Assembly (NCBI GenBank): GCA_963773105.1
Contig: CAVZAA010000007.1
Coordinates: 186,001 to 250,000, forward strand
DNA length: 64,000 bases
From: Trebonia sp963773105
Lineage (GTDB): Bacteria > Actinomycetota > Actinomycetes > Streptosporangiales > Streptosporangiaceae
Reading direction: 5' to 3'
Position 1 is the first letter of the stretch. Every line of letters begins with the position of its first letter. Positions 27,901 to 36,610 of the stretch are shown one piece after another. Under the pieces are notes generated by a model. That model made no database searches and was not told the DNA's origin. It saw only the letters and a program-made list of their open reading frames with translations. Position numbers and translations under genes: made by a program.

Positions 27901-28545
27901 GTGGACGCTCGGGTGGAGCGCATGTGGTCACCGCAGATTGCGGAGACGGATGTGCACGCAATCGGCGCGGAGTGCAACGGTTGGCTTATCGGGGACGACG
28001 ACGAGGTGATCGTCATCGATCCCGGCGAGGACCCGGAAGCCGTGTTCGAGCTGGTCGGTGAGCGCGAGATCATCGCCGTGATCTGCACCCACGGGCACGA
28101 AAGGCACGTCGCCGCCGCGGTCGAGGTGGCCGAGCGGGACGAGGCGCCGGTGGCGCTGCACCGGTCCGACCGGCTCTCCTGGCGGATGTCCCACGACGAC
28201 GTCGAGCCCGAGATCGAGATGGCAGACGGCGGCCGATTCGAGGTCGCCGACGTGGCCCTCGAGGTCATCCACACGCCCGGGCACACACCGGGCTCGGTGA
28301 GCCTGTACTGCGAGGATCTCGAGCTCGTGTTCACCGGTGACACGCTGGTGGCGGTCGGGCCGGTTCCGCACGAGGGGGAGTACCCCGACTTCGCCGGCCA
28401 GCTGACCGCGATCGGCGAGCGGCTGCTCGACCTCCCGCCGGCAACCAGGGTGCTGCCCGGCCACGGCGAGGAGACGACGATCGGCGACGCCGCCAAGCGG
28501 TTCGACGGCTGGGTAACGGCCGGGCCGACCATAACGGACCTGTAG
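27901..28545 (+). CDS. MBL-fold hydrolase (glyoxalase II-like) with altered metal motif
   Basis: 214 residues. The metallo-beta-lactamase order is visible: CTHGHERHVAA, HTPGHTPGSVSLYC, FTGDTLVA, LPGHGEET. The usual HxHxDH is HGHERH: the metal-2 aspartate is replaced by Arg, so the di-zinc site may be altered. It overlaps the next gene by one base (TAGTG). Confidence 0.85.
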   Translation: MDARVERMWSPQIAETDVHAIGAECNGWLIGDDDEVIVIDPGEDPEAVFELVGEREIIAVICTHGHERHVAAAVEVAERDEAPVALHRSDRLSWRMSHDDVEPEIEMADGGRFEVADVALEVIHTPGHTPGSVSLYCEDLELVFTGDTLVAVGPVPHEGEYPDFAGQLTAIGERLLDLPPATRVLPGHGEETTIGDAAKRFDGWVTAGPTITDL

Positions 28546-29408
28546 TGGAGCAACTCGGCTTCGAGGGCATGCCGAGACGTCTCTACTCGTGCACGCCGAC
28601 CCGGCTGACCACCTGGCTGGACTGCCCGCGCCGGTACCGGATGAGCTATCTCGACCGGCCGGTGGTGCCCAAGGGGCCGCCGTGGGCGCACAACAGCGTC
28701 GGCGCAAGCGTTCACAACGCGCTGGCGGGCTGGTGGCGGCTGCCGTTGCCGAGGCGCACGATCGAGGCGGCCGGCTCCCTCGTCACCCAGGGCTGGATCA
28801 GCGAGGGTTTCGCGAGCAGTGCCCAGTCGGCGCGATACCGGGACTGGGCCCGCGGGCTGGTGGAGCAGTACGTCGCCGGGCTCGACCCGGCGGACGAGCC
28901 GGTCGGCGTGGAGCGGACGGTGGCGACGCGAACCGAGGTGATCGCCGTCTCCGGTCGGATCGACCGGCTCGACGCCAGGCCCCGCGCGGACGGGGCGGAG
29001 GGCACCGAGCTCGTCGTGGTCGACTACAAGACCGGCAGGCACGTGCTCTCGGTGGACGACGCGCGCAGTTCGCTCGCGCTCGCCCTGTACGCGATCGCAG
29101 CCTCGCGCACGCTGCACCGCGACTGCCGCCAAGTCGAGCTGCACCACCTGCCCAGCGGGCAGGTGCTGACCTGGACGCACACCGACGAGACCCTGCGGCG
29201 GCAGCTGGGCCGGGCCGAGGCGGTGGCGGAAGAGTGCGCGGAGGCCGATGAGCGAATGCGCGGAGGGCTGCCCGCGGCCGAGTACGACCAGGTGTTCCCG
29301 CCGAAGCCGTCGCCCGCCTGCGGCTGGTGCGACTACCAGCGATCCTGCCCCGAAGGCCAGCAGGCCGCCGCGCCGCACCGCCCCTGGGACGCCCTGGCCG
29401 AGCTGTAG
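28545..29408 (+). CDS. RecB-family PD-(D/E)XK exonuclease with C-terminal Fe-S cysteines
   Basis: 287 residues. An N-terminal CPRRYRMSYLDRP supplies the first cysteine. The catalytic core is VSGRIDRLDARP and VVVDYKTGRHVL (D...DxK), then a QVFPPKPSPACGWCDYQRSCPEG cysteine cluster; together these match the AddB/Cas4-type 4Fe-4S nuclease fold. A common stand-alone protein in actinobacteria, presumed to act in DNA repair. Confidence 0.87.
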   Translation: MEQLGFEGMPRRLYSCTPTRLTTWLDCPRRYRMSYLDRPVVPKGPPWAHNSVGASVHNALAGWWRLPLPRRTIEAAGSLVTQGWISEGFASSAQSARYRDWARGLVEQYVAGLDPADEPVGVERTVATRTEVIAVSGRIDRLDARPRADGAEGTELVVVDYKTGRHVLSVDDARSSLALALYAIAASRTLHRDCRQVELHHLPSGQVLTWTHTDETLRRQLGRAEAVAEECAEADERMRGGLPAAEYDQVFPPKPSPACGWCDYQRSCPEGQQAAAPHRPWDALAEL

Positions 29409-29451
29409 CTGTAGGACGGCGACCGGCCCGATGGCCCCTTAGGGCCCGTCG

Positions 29452-30321
29452 CTAGAGCTCGGCGGAGTTCCAGAATGTGGTGAGCGCGTGCGCGGTGGTG
29501 GCCGGGGCCTCGACGTTGGGGTTGTGCGCGGCGGCGGGAATGCAGGTTCGCTCCGCGTTCAGCCGGGCGGCCATGTCCTGCTGCTGCGCGGTGGGCCAGG
29601 CGTTGTCGTCCTCGCCGTAGAGCACGAACGTCGGGATGGACCTCGCGGCCAGGTCGCCGGTCCTGTCCTCCGCCTTGAGCAGCTGGGCGGCCATCGTGAC
29701 CAGGCCGGTTGGATTGTTGGCGAGCATCCGCGCCTCGAGGAACGCCACGATCGACGGGGCAACTCCCGCCGACACCGCCTGCGGCTTGAGCGAGGCGTAC
29801 CACAGCTCCGCCACCTTGCCCTTGAGGTCAGCCTCGGGCGTGCCGTCGAGGTAGTTCAGCAGGGAGTGCAGTTCCGCTGCGCGTGCGCCCGGCAGTGCGG
29901 CCGGGCCGGAGCTGAGCAGGGTCAGCGAAGCCGGGGCGTAACCGCCGAGGACGGCGGCCCGGGCCACGAGGCCGCCGAAGGAGTGTCCGAGCAGGTGCGA
30001 CGCCTCCGTCGCCTCGGCCACGGCCGTGATGTCGGCCCCGAGTTCGGCCGGCTCGTCGCCGGCCGGGTCGTCCGGTCCGGCCGTCTGGTACTGGCCGCGC
30101 ATGTCGATCGCGACTACCCGGCGGCCTGCGGCGGCGAGCTCGCCCAGGATCGGGATGAAGTCTTCCTTGCTGCCGGTGTACCCGGGGACGAGCAAGGCGG
30201 TGCCGAGCTCGCAGGGACCCGCTGCGGGCACGGCGTCGAGCGCGGCGAAACTGCCGCGAGCAGTCTCGATCGTGCTGCGCCGCGTCCCTTCTGGCAGTTC
30301 AAGGGAGGTGGGGGTGGACAT
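29452..30321 (-). CDS. Alpha/beta hydrolase
   Basis: 289 residues. Nucleophile elbow GHSFGGL, oxyanion region LVPGYTGSKEDF, acid in VLYGEDDNAW and histidine in AAAHNPNVEAP. Substrate unknown. Its start is one base from the stop of the DEAD-box gene, so both are probably in one transcript. Confidence 0.85.
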   Translation of the reverse strand: MSTPTSLELPEGTRRSTIETARGSFAALDAVPAAGPCELGTALLVPGYTGSKEDFIPILGELAAAGRRVVAIDMRGQYQTAGPDDPAGDEPAELGADITAVAEATEASHLLGHSFGGLVARAAVLGGYAPASLTLLSSGPAALPGARAAELHSLLNYLDGTPEADLKGKVAELWYASLKPQAVSAGVAPSIVAFLEARMLANNPTGLVTMAAQLLKAEDRTGDLAARSIPTFVLYGEDDNAWPTAQQQDMAARLNAERTCIPAAAHNPNVEAPATTAHALTTFWNSAEL

Positions 30322-30322
30322 G

Positions 30323-31849
30323 TCAGGACTCTGCGGCCGCCTCGTGACCCAGTTCGCGGCCGCCGCGCGTGCGCCGCCTGCGCGGACGGGGCGTGGCGGT
30401 GCCCGCCGCGGTGTCGTCCGCTGCCTTGGCCGTGGTGGCCTCCTGCGCGCCGCCGCTGCGCCCGTCGACGCCGGACTTCCTGCTCCTTGAGCGGCCGCGG
30501 GACCGGGGGCTCGGCGACCGGGTCTTGCCGGTCTCGCCCAGATCCTCTTCGACCTCGGCGGCGAGTCCGGCCCGGGCGCCGCGAAGCTCGCGGGGAAGGG
30601 TGCCGGTCACGCCCGGCGGTATGGACAGGTCGGTGAACAGGTGCTCGGACGTCGAGTAGGTCTCGGCCGGCTCGGGCTGGCCCAGGTCGAGGCCGTCGCT
30701 GATGAGCTTCCACCGGTGCAGGTCGCGCCAGTCGACGAACGTCACCGCGACGCCGGTCCGCCCGGCCCGGCCGGTGCGGCCGATTCGGTGGACGTACGCC
30801 ATCTGGTCGTCCGGGCACTCGTAGTTGATCACGTGCGTCACGTCGTCAACGTCGATGCCGCGGGCGGCCACGTCGGTGGCCACCAGCACGTCCACCTTGC
30901 CGGTGCGGAAGGCGCGCAGCGCGCGCTCGCGCTGGGCCTGGCCGAGGTCGCCGTGGACGGTCGCGGCGGCGAAGCCGCGCTCGGTCAGCGCGATCGACAC
31001 CTGGTCGCAGGCGCGCTTGGTCTGGCAGAACACCATCGCCAGGCCGCGGTCCTTGGCCTGCAGAACCCGTGCGAGGACCTCGATCTTGTCGAGGTGATGG
31101 GTCCGGTACACGTACTGGGTGGTGAGCGGCGGCGGCGCGGAGTCGCCCGGGTCCTCCGCACGGATGTTCATCGGCTGCCTCAGGTGCCTGCGGGCGAGCG
31201 TCACGACCTCGCCCGGCATCGTGGCGGAGAACAGCATGGTCTGCCGGTCACCGGGGGTCAGCCGCAGCAGTCGCTCGACGTCGGGCAGGAACCCCAGGTC
31301 GAGCATCTTGTCCGCCTCGTCGAGCACGAGCGCGCGGACCTGGCTGAGGTCGAGGTTCTTGCGGTTGGCGAGGTCGAGCAGCCGCCCCGGGGTGCCGACG
31401 ACCACGTCGACGCCGGCCGCGAGGGCTTCCAGCTGCGGTTCGTAGGCCCGCCCGCCGTAGACGGTGAGCACCCGGGCGCCCAGCTGGGCGCCGGCCTGCT
31501 TGATGTCGTCGGTGACCTGAATCGCGAGTTCGCGAGTGGGCACGATGACCAGGGCCGAGGGCTGCTTGGCGGCCCGGTCGGCGGCGAAGACGGTCGTCAG
31601 CCGGTGCAGAATGGGGACGCCGAACGCCAGCGTCTTGCCGGTACCGGTGCGCGCCTGGCCGATAATGTCCTGGCCGTTCATGGCCAGCGGCAGCGTGAGC
31701 GCCTGAATCGGGAATGTCGTGTGTATGCCCGCGGCTTCGAGCGCGCTGCAGATGACCTCATCGACACCGAGATCGCGGAACGGCACCGCATGCTTTGGTT
31801 GAGTTGTCAGGGGTTCCTCCGTGCGCTGGGTGCCCGGCGCCCGCGTCAC
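30323..31849 (-). CDS. DEAD-box RNA helicase (RhlE-like)
   Basis: Unwinds RNA with ATP. Q motif FPIQALTLPLAM, ARTGTGKTLAFGVPIL (motif I), PTRELA, TPGRLLDL, VLDEADKML, FSATMP, and VHRIGRTGRAGRTG (motif VI). The C-terminal tail is basic and low in complexity (RRRRTRGGRELG). The frame opens at GTG 31849, but a CTG at 31810 follows GGAGGAA and gives MTTQPKHAVPFRDLG, the usual N-terminus, so a CTG start is plausible. Synteny with Rv3211 supports the call. Confidence 0.93.
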   Translation of the reverse strand: MTRAPGTQRTEEPLTTQPKHAVPFRDLGVDEVICSALEAAGIHTTFPIQALTLPLAMNGQDIIGQARTGTGKTLAFGVPILHRLTTVFAADRAAKQPSALVIVPTRELAIQVTDDIKQAGAQLGARVLTVYGGRAYEPQLEALAAGVDVVVGTPGRLLDLANRKNLDLSQVRALVLDEADKMLDLGFLPDVERLLRLTPGDRQTMLFSATMPGEVVTLARRHLRQPMNIRAEDPGDSAPPPLTTQYVYRTHHLDKIEVLARVLQAKDRGLAMVFCQTKRACDQVSIALTERGFAAATVHGDLGQAQRERALRAFRTGKVDVLVATDVAARGIDVDDVTHVINYECPDDQMAYVHRIGRTGRAGRTGVAVTFVDWRDLHRWKLISDGLDLGQPEPAETYSTSEHLFTDLSIPPGVTGTLPRELRGARAGLAAEVEEDLGETGKTRSPSPRSRGRSRSRKSGVDGRSGGAQEATTAKAADDTAAGTATPRPRRRRTRGGRELGHEAAAES

Positions 31850-31961
31850 TTTAGGCGCGGCGGCGGCTAGGCAGCAGCGTCAATGTCAACGCGAACTGGG
31901 ATGATGACATTCCAGACGCCCAATCGTCACCCACGGTACCAGACGAACTCCGCCGTGCCCT

Positions 31962-32198
31962 TTAAACGATGTTGCCGAATCCAACCCGCCTGGCCTGGTC
32001 GGTGCTGAACTCGACGTAGGCGATCTTCTCGGCCGGGATGAGCACCCGGCCGCCCTTCTGCGTGTTGAGCGTGAAGACGCCCTTGCCGTCCTTAACGGTG
32101 AGCGCGGCGGTCAGGTCGCGCTCGACCTCCTCGGGGGTCGCGTCGGTGTCATGCACGAGTTCGCGCGGCACTGACTGAATTCCGATCTTGACTTCCAT
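31962..32198 (-). CDS. DUF3107 small conserved protein (TB9.4-like)
   Basis: 78 residues: MEVKIGIQSVPRELVHDTD..., VEFSTDQARRVGFGNI at the end. The family is actinobacterial (Rv3208A) and is found next to the TetR regulator, as here (8 bases apart). Function unknown. Confidence 0.92.
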   Translation of the reverse strand: MEVKIGIQSVPRELVHDTDATPEEVERDLTAALTVKDGKGVFTLNTQKGGRVLIPAEKIAYVEFSTDQARRVGFGNIV

Positions 32199-32206
32199 GT
32201 GTCTCC

Positions 32207-32839
32207 TTAAGCTTGGTCGGTGGCTCGCGGCCAGCCGCTGATCCCGCGCCAGGCCAGGCGCGCGACGAGCTGCTCGGCGGCCTCCCTGGGGATGGTGCCA
32301 ACCGTGTTGAGCCAGTACCTGGCGCTCACCTGGGCCATGCCCAGGAGCCCGATGGAGAGCAGGTGAGCCTCATCGTCGGCCAGGCCGGCGTCCTCCTTGA
32401 TCACCTGGCTGATCATGTCGGCGCAGCGCTGGTCCGCCGCCTCCAGGCGCTCGCGGACGGCCGGCTCGCTGGTCAGGTCGGACTCGAAGACGAGCTTGAA
32501 GGTCCCGGTGTGCTCGGCGATGTACTCATAGTAGGCCGCGAACGTGGCGTTGACTCGCTGCCGGTTGTCGGCAGTGGAGCGCAGCGCCGCCGCGACGGCC
32601 TCGATCAGCCGGTCTACGCTCTCGTCCAGCAGCGCCAGGTACAGCTCCTGCTTGCCGGGGAAGTGCTGGTAGAGGACGGGCTTGCTGACCCCGGCGCGGT
32701 CGGCGATCTCGTCCATCGCGGCCGCGTGGTAGCCGCGCGCGACGAAGACCTCCATCGCCGCGTCGAGCAGCTGGCGACGGCGGGCCAGCCGTGGCAGGCG
32801 GGTCCCCCGAGGGCGGGCGGTTGAAGTGGCGGTCACCAT
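32207..32839 (-). CDS. TetR-family transcriptional regulator
   Basis: 210 residues. The N-terminal helix-turn-helix RRRQLLDAAMEVFVARGYHAAAMDEIADRAGVSKPVLYQHFPGKQELY is typical, with a C-terminal ligand domain. ATG 32839 follows GGAG and is preferred over the longer frame to 32959, which overlaps the next small gene. Synteny with Rv3208. Confidence 0.92.
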   Translation of the reverse strand: MVTATSTARPRGTRLPRLARRRQLLDAAMEVFVARGYHAAAMDEIADRAGVSKPVLYQHFPGKQELYLALLDESVDRLIEAVAAALRSTADNRQRVNATFAAYYEYIAEHTGTFKLVFESDLTSEPAVRERLEAADQRCADMISQVIKEDAGLADDEAHLLSIGLLGMAQVSARYWLNTVGTIPREAAEQLVARLAWRGISGWPRATDQA

Positions 32840-32864
32840 GTTCTCCGGGTGCAGGCGATGGTTA

Positions 32865-33044
32865 TTAACGATAATCCTCGTCGTCGTAGCCCGCGTCCCG
32901 CGTTTGCTCGGCCGCGTCCGCCGCGTCGACCTCGAGGGGCACCTCCGCCAGCTCCTCATCGTCGGCCGCGTCGTCCTCCGCCGCTATCGGGCGGGCCTGC
33001 TCGGCGGCGTCTTCGCCGGGCGTTTCCATATTGCGCTCGCTCAC
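32865..33044 (-). CDS. Small acidic conserved protein
   Basis: 59 residues, starting MSERNMETPGEDAAEQ and ending with an acidic block (EVPLEVDAADAAEQTR, DDEDYR). GGGAGG lies about 8 bases before the GTG. Similar acidic short proteins ending in EQ...DDDxYR occur widely in actinobacteria. It lies just upstream of the TetR gene. Function unknown. Confidence 0.75.
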   Translation of the reverse strand: MSERNMETPGEDAAEQARPIAAEDDAADDEELAEVPLEVDAADAAEQTRDAGYDDEDYR

Positions 33045-33231
33045 TGCCTGACCTCCCGTGTGACCGTGAAAGCTGCAACCACCACTGCACCGTTCCCATC
33101 ATCGCAGTCCGGCGGGGCAGCGGCCGAGGGGCCGGGCGCCGGGGATCGGCCTTCGAAAGCGTTGTCGAACCAGTAAAACCGGACAACGCCGCATGTATCA
33201 GCAGGGGCATGTTCGGGGTAGAGACTAAGGC

Positions 33232-34113
33232 ATGCGGAGCATCTGGGCTGGGGCGATCTCATTCGGCATGGTCGTGATCCCGGTCAAGCTCTACGCTGCC
33301 ACCGAGCAGCGGGACGTGGCGTTCAGGCAAGTGCATCGCGAGGATGGCGGCCGGGTCCAATTCCGCCGGTTCTGCTCGCTCGACGGCCAGGAGGTCGCGT
33401 ACTCCGACGTGGCCAAGGGCTACGAGCTCGCCACCGGCGACGTCGTGGTGCTGACCGACGACGACCTGAAGGAGCTGCCGCTCGCGACCGCCAAGCGGAT
33501 CGACGTGCTGCACTTCAGCCCGGCCGGGCAGTTGGACCCGATCCTGTCCAACAAGGCGTACTACCTGGAGCCGGAGCCGCCCGGGGTTCGCGCCTACGCG
33601 CTGTTCCGCGACGCGCTCGAGCGATCGGGGCGGGTGGCGGTGGCCAAGGTGGCGATCAGGCAGCGGGAGGCACTGGCGGCGCTGCGGGTACGGGACGGCG
33701 TGCTCGTCCTGGAGACCCTGCTGTGGCCGGACGAGGTGCGCACGCCGGACTTCAAGTTCCTTGACGAGGACGTCGACGTCCGGTCGCAGGAGCTGAAGAT
33801 GGCCGCCTCGCTGATCGACACGATGACCGAGGACTTCGACCCGTCGCTGTACAAGGACGCCTACCGGGAGGCGCTGGAGGCGCTCGTGCAGGCCAAGATC
33901 GAGGGCAACGAGGTAGTGAGGCCGGTCGGCCCGACGGCCCCGGCCGGGCAGGGGGGCGGTCCCGCCGACCTGGCGGAGACGCTCCGCGCCAGCGTCGAGG
34001 CGGCCAAGGCGAACCGGGCCAAGACGTCGGACAAGGCGGCCGACGAGTCCGAGCCGGCCAAGGCGCCCAAGCCGCGCAGGCCCGCCGCCTCGCGCAGGAG
34101 GGCGTCGGCGTGA
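33232..34113 (+). CDS. ku: Ku DNA-end-binding protein (bacterial NHEJ)
   Basis: 293 residues. MRSIWAGAISFGMVVIPVKLYAATE begins the Ku core; KAYYLEPE, YALFRDALERSGRVAVAKVAIRQRE and LKMAASLIDTMTEDFDP complete it, with a Lys/Ala-rich C-terminal extension that in other actinobacteria binds DNA. It works with LigD, which is not in the window. GTGA overlap with the downstream hydrolase. Confidence 0.95.
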   Translation: MRSIWAGAISFGMVVIPVKLYAATEQRDVAFRQVHREDGGRVQFRRFCSLDGQEVAYSDVAKGYELATGDVVVLTDDDLKELPLATAKRIDVLHFSPAGQLDPILSNKAYYLEPEPPGVRAYALFRDALERSGRVAVAKVAIRQREALAALRVRDGVLVLETLLWPDEVRTPDFKFLDEDVDVRSQELKMAASLIDTMTEDFDPSLYKDAYREALEALVQAKIEGNEVVRPVGPTAPAGQGGGPADLAETLRASVEAAKANRAKTSDKAADESEPAKAPKPRRPAASRRRASA

Positions 34114-35069
34114 CGGTCGACCGTCCGGTGCAGCACTGGCCGGGGCGGATGGTCAATCTCGGCGGCGACGAGCAGGTCTACCTGGCCGCACCGCTCTGGT
34201 CTGCGGACGGGGGAAGAGATCTCGTGCTCTGCGTGCACGGGATGTCCGGTGCCGCGACGAACTGGACCGACCTGATGGCCGACCTCGCCCCCGACTTCGA
34301 CTGCGCAGCGGTTGACCTGCCCGGATCTGGAAACTCGGCACCGCCGGCCCGACGGTCCGGCTACTCGGTGAGGGCGCTCGCCGCCACCGTGATCAGGCTC
34401 ATCGAGGCCCTGGATCGCGGTCCGGTCCATCTGATGGGCAACTCGATGGGTGGCGCGATCTCGATCAGGGTCGCCGCCGCCCGCCCGGACCTGGTGAAAA
34501 CGCTGACGCTGATCTCGCCGGTGCTGCCCGACCGGCGGCCGCACCGGGCGACGGCGCATTTCCCCATCCTCGCGCTGCCCTTTGTCGGCGGGCTGCTTGC
34601 GCGCTACTGGTCCAGGGTGCCGCCGGAGAACCGGGTAGCCGGCGTGTACAGCACCTGCTACTACAACCCGGCCGCCCTCCACCCCGACCGGTTCGCACAG
34701 GAGGTGGCGTCGCTGCGCAGGCGCGACGAGCTCGGGTACGACGCGGCCACGCTGGTTGGCGCGGCGCGAACCCTGGTCGCCGAGACGCTGATGCCCGGGC
34801 CGATGTCGCTCTGGCGGGCGGCCGAGCAGGTCGAGGCGCGGGCCCTGGTGCTGTTCGGCAGCCACGACCGGCTGATGAGCCCGGCCCTCGCCGTCCCGGC
34901 GGCGCGCGCCTTCAGGAATGCCCACATCGAGGTGCTCCCGCATATCGGACATATAGGGCAAATGGAACGGCCAGATCTCGTTGCGAGCCGGTTCCGTGAG
35001 ATGGTGGACAAGGCGGGAATGCAGGGTGGCGGAACCCGGTTGACGCCAGACGAACTGACTTCAACCTGA
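34110..35069 (+). CDS. Alpha/beta hydrolase (LipV-like)
   Basis: 319 residues. LCVHGMSGAATNW (oxyanion), the nucleophile elbow MGNSMGGAIS (Ser), VLFGSHDRLMSP (acid) and LPHIGHIGQMERP (His). Translationally coupled to ku. Substrate unknown; the resemblance to the lipV position in mycobacteria is contextual only. Confidence 0.85.
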   Translation: MTVDRPVQHWPGRMVNLGGDEQVYLAAPLWSADGGRDLVLCVHGMSGAATNWTDLMADLAPDFDCAAVDLPGSGNSAPPARRSGYSVRALAATVIRLIEALDRGPVHLMGNSMGGAISIRVAAARPDLVKTLTLISPVLPDRRPHRATAHFPILALPFVGGLLARYWSRVPPENRVAGVYSTCYYNPAALHPDRFAQEVASLRRRDELGYDAATLVGAARTLVAETLMPGPMSLWRAAEQVEARALVLFGSHDRLMSPALAVPAARAFRNAHIEVLPHIGHIGQMERPDLVASRFREMVDKAGMQGGGTRLTPDELTST

Positions 35070-35083
35070 CTGGAGTTTGCACA

Positions 35084-36262
35084 GTGTCGCTGCCACCGCT
35101 CGTTGAACCGGCCGCGGATCTGTCGGTCGACGAGGTGAAGCGCTACTCGCGCCACCTGATTATCCCCGACGTGGGCATGGCCGGGCAGAAGCGCCTCAAG
35201 AACGCGAAGGTTCTCGTCGTGGGCGCGGGCGGCCTCGGCTCGCCGGCGCTGCTCTATCTGGCCGCGGCGGGCGTCGGCACGCTCGGCATCGTGGACTTCG
35301 ACACGGTCGACGAGTCGAACCTGCAGCGCCAGATCATCCACGGCGTCTCCGACGTGGGCAAGTCCAAGGCCGAGTCCGCCAGGGAGTCGATCGCCGAGGT
35401 CAACCCGTACGTCAACGTGATCCTGCACAAGGTGCGCCTGGAATCAGACAACGTGATGGAGATCTTCGAGCCGTACGACCTCATCATCGACGGCACGGAC
35501 AACTTCGCCACCCGCTACCTGGTCAACGACGCCTGCGTACTGCTGCACAAGCCGTACGTATGGGGCTCGATCTACCGCTTCGACGGCCAGGCGTCGGTGT
35601 TCTGGGCGGACTACGGCCCCTGCTACCGGTGCCTCTACCCCGAGCCCCCGCCCCCCGGCATGGTCCCGTCCTGCGCCGAGGGCGGCGTGCTGGGCGTGCT
35701 CTGCGCTTCGATCGGCTCGATCCAGGTCAACGAGGCGATCAAGCTGATCACCGGCATCGGCGAGCCGCTGTCCGGCCGGCTGATGATCTACGACGCCCTG
35801 GAGATGTCGTACAAGACGGTCAAGATCAACAAGGACCCGGAGTGCGCGGTCTGCGGTAAGAACCCGACCGTCACCGAGCTGATCGACTACGAGGCGTTCT
35901 GCGGCGCGGTCTCCGAGGAGGCCGAGGCGGCGGTCGTCGGCTCGACGATCAGCGCCAAGGACCTGAAGGGGATGCTGGACCGGGGCGAGGACGTGTTCGT
36001 GGTCGACGTCCGCGAGCCCAACGAGTTCGAGATCGTCTCGATCCCCGGCGCCACGCTGATACCGAAGGGCGAGTTCCTGAACGGCTCTGCCCTCGAGCGG
36101 ATGCCGCAGGACAAGCAGATCGTGCTGCACTGCAAGAGCGGCGCTCGCAGCGCCGAGGTGCTCGCGGTACTCAAGGCGGCCGGGTTCTCGGACGCCGTGC
36201 ACGTCGGCGGCGGCGTGCTGGCCTGGGTCAACCAGGTTGATCCGTCCCTGCCCACCTATTAG
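35084..36262 (+). CDS. moeZ: Adenylyltransferase/sulfurtransferase MoeZ
   Basis: 392 residues. N-terminal ThiF/MoeB adenylation domain (VLVVGAGGLGSPALLYLAAAGVG, DESNLQRQIIH, DGTDNFATRYLVND, paired CYRC and CAVC zinc cysteines) and a C-terminal rhodanese domain with active Cys in LHCKSGARS. It activates and thiolates small sulfur-carrier proteins (MoaD2, ThiS, CysO). The same protein lies in this neighbourhood in mycobacteria (Rv3206c). Confidence 0.95.
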   Translation: MSLPPLVEPAADLSVDEVKRYSRHLIIPDVGMAGQKRLKNAKVLVVGAGGLGSPALLYLAAAGVGTLGIVDFDTVDESNLQRQIIHGVSDVGKSKAESARESIAEVNPYVNVILHKVRLESDNVMEIFEPYDLIIDGTDNFATRYLVNDACVLLHKPYVWGSIYRFDGQASVFWADYGPCYRCLYPEPPPPGMVPSCAEGGVLGVLCASIGSIQVNEAIKLITGIGEPLSGRLMIYDALEMSYKTVKINKDPECAVCGKNPTVTELIDYEAFCGAVSEEAEAAVVGSTISAKDLKGMLDRGEDVFVVDVREPNEFEIVSIPGATLIPKGEFLNGSALERMPQDKQIVLHCKSGARSAEVLAVLKAAGFSDAVHVGGGVLAWVNQVDPSLPTY

Positions 36263-36350
36263 TCGACTGCGAGCACAGGTGGCCGGCCCTGCGGGAAGTT
36301 CCGCGGGCGCCGGCCATTTGCGCTTACAAATCAAAGGCCGGGAGGGTGCC

Positions 36351-36578
36351 GTGAAGGGAGACCGCGTGGAGATCGTGGTCGACGCCGGCGAGGGGACCAG
36401 AACCTACGAGGTGTCCGCCACCCGGGCGGGGCGGCGGGTTGAGGTAAGCACCGGCCGCGGAATCGTCGAGGTGACCGAGGTCACACGGACGGGGACCACC
36501 GTGCGGACCGCCAGGTTCATGGCCAGCCGGGTAATCGCCCTGGTAGAGCACCCGGTAGACACTAGCCAGGCTGATTAG
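36351..36578 (+). CDS. Small beta-rich hypothetical protein
   Basis: 75 residues from GTG 36351 (MKGDRVEIVVDAGEGTRTYEV...), with GGGAGG upstream. Alternating charged and hydrophobic residues suggest an all-beta fold; no motif is recognised. Found between moeZ and manA. Confidence 0.6.
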   Translation: MKGDRVEIVVDAGEGTRTYEVSATRAGRRVEVSTGRGIVEVTEVTRTGTTVRTARFMASRVIALVEHPVDTSQAD

Positions 36579-36610
36579 CGGGCATCCCCCCGAGCCAATA
36601 CCATGCGCGG

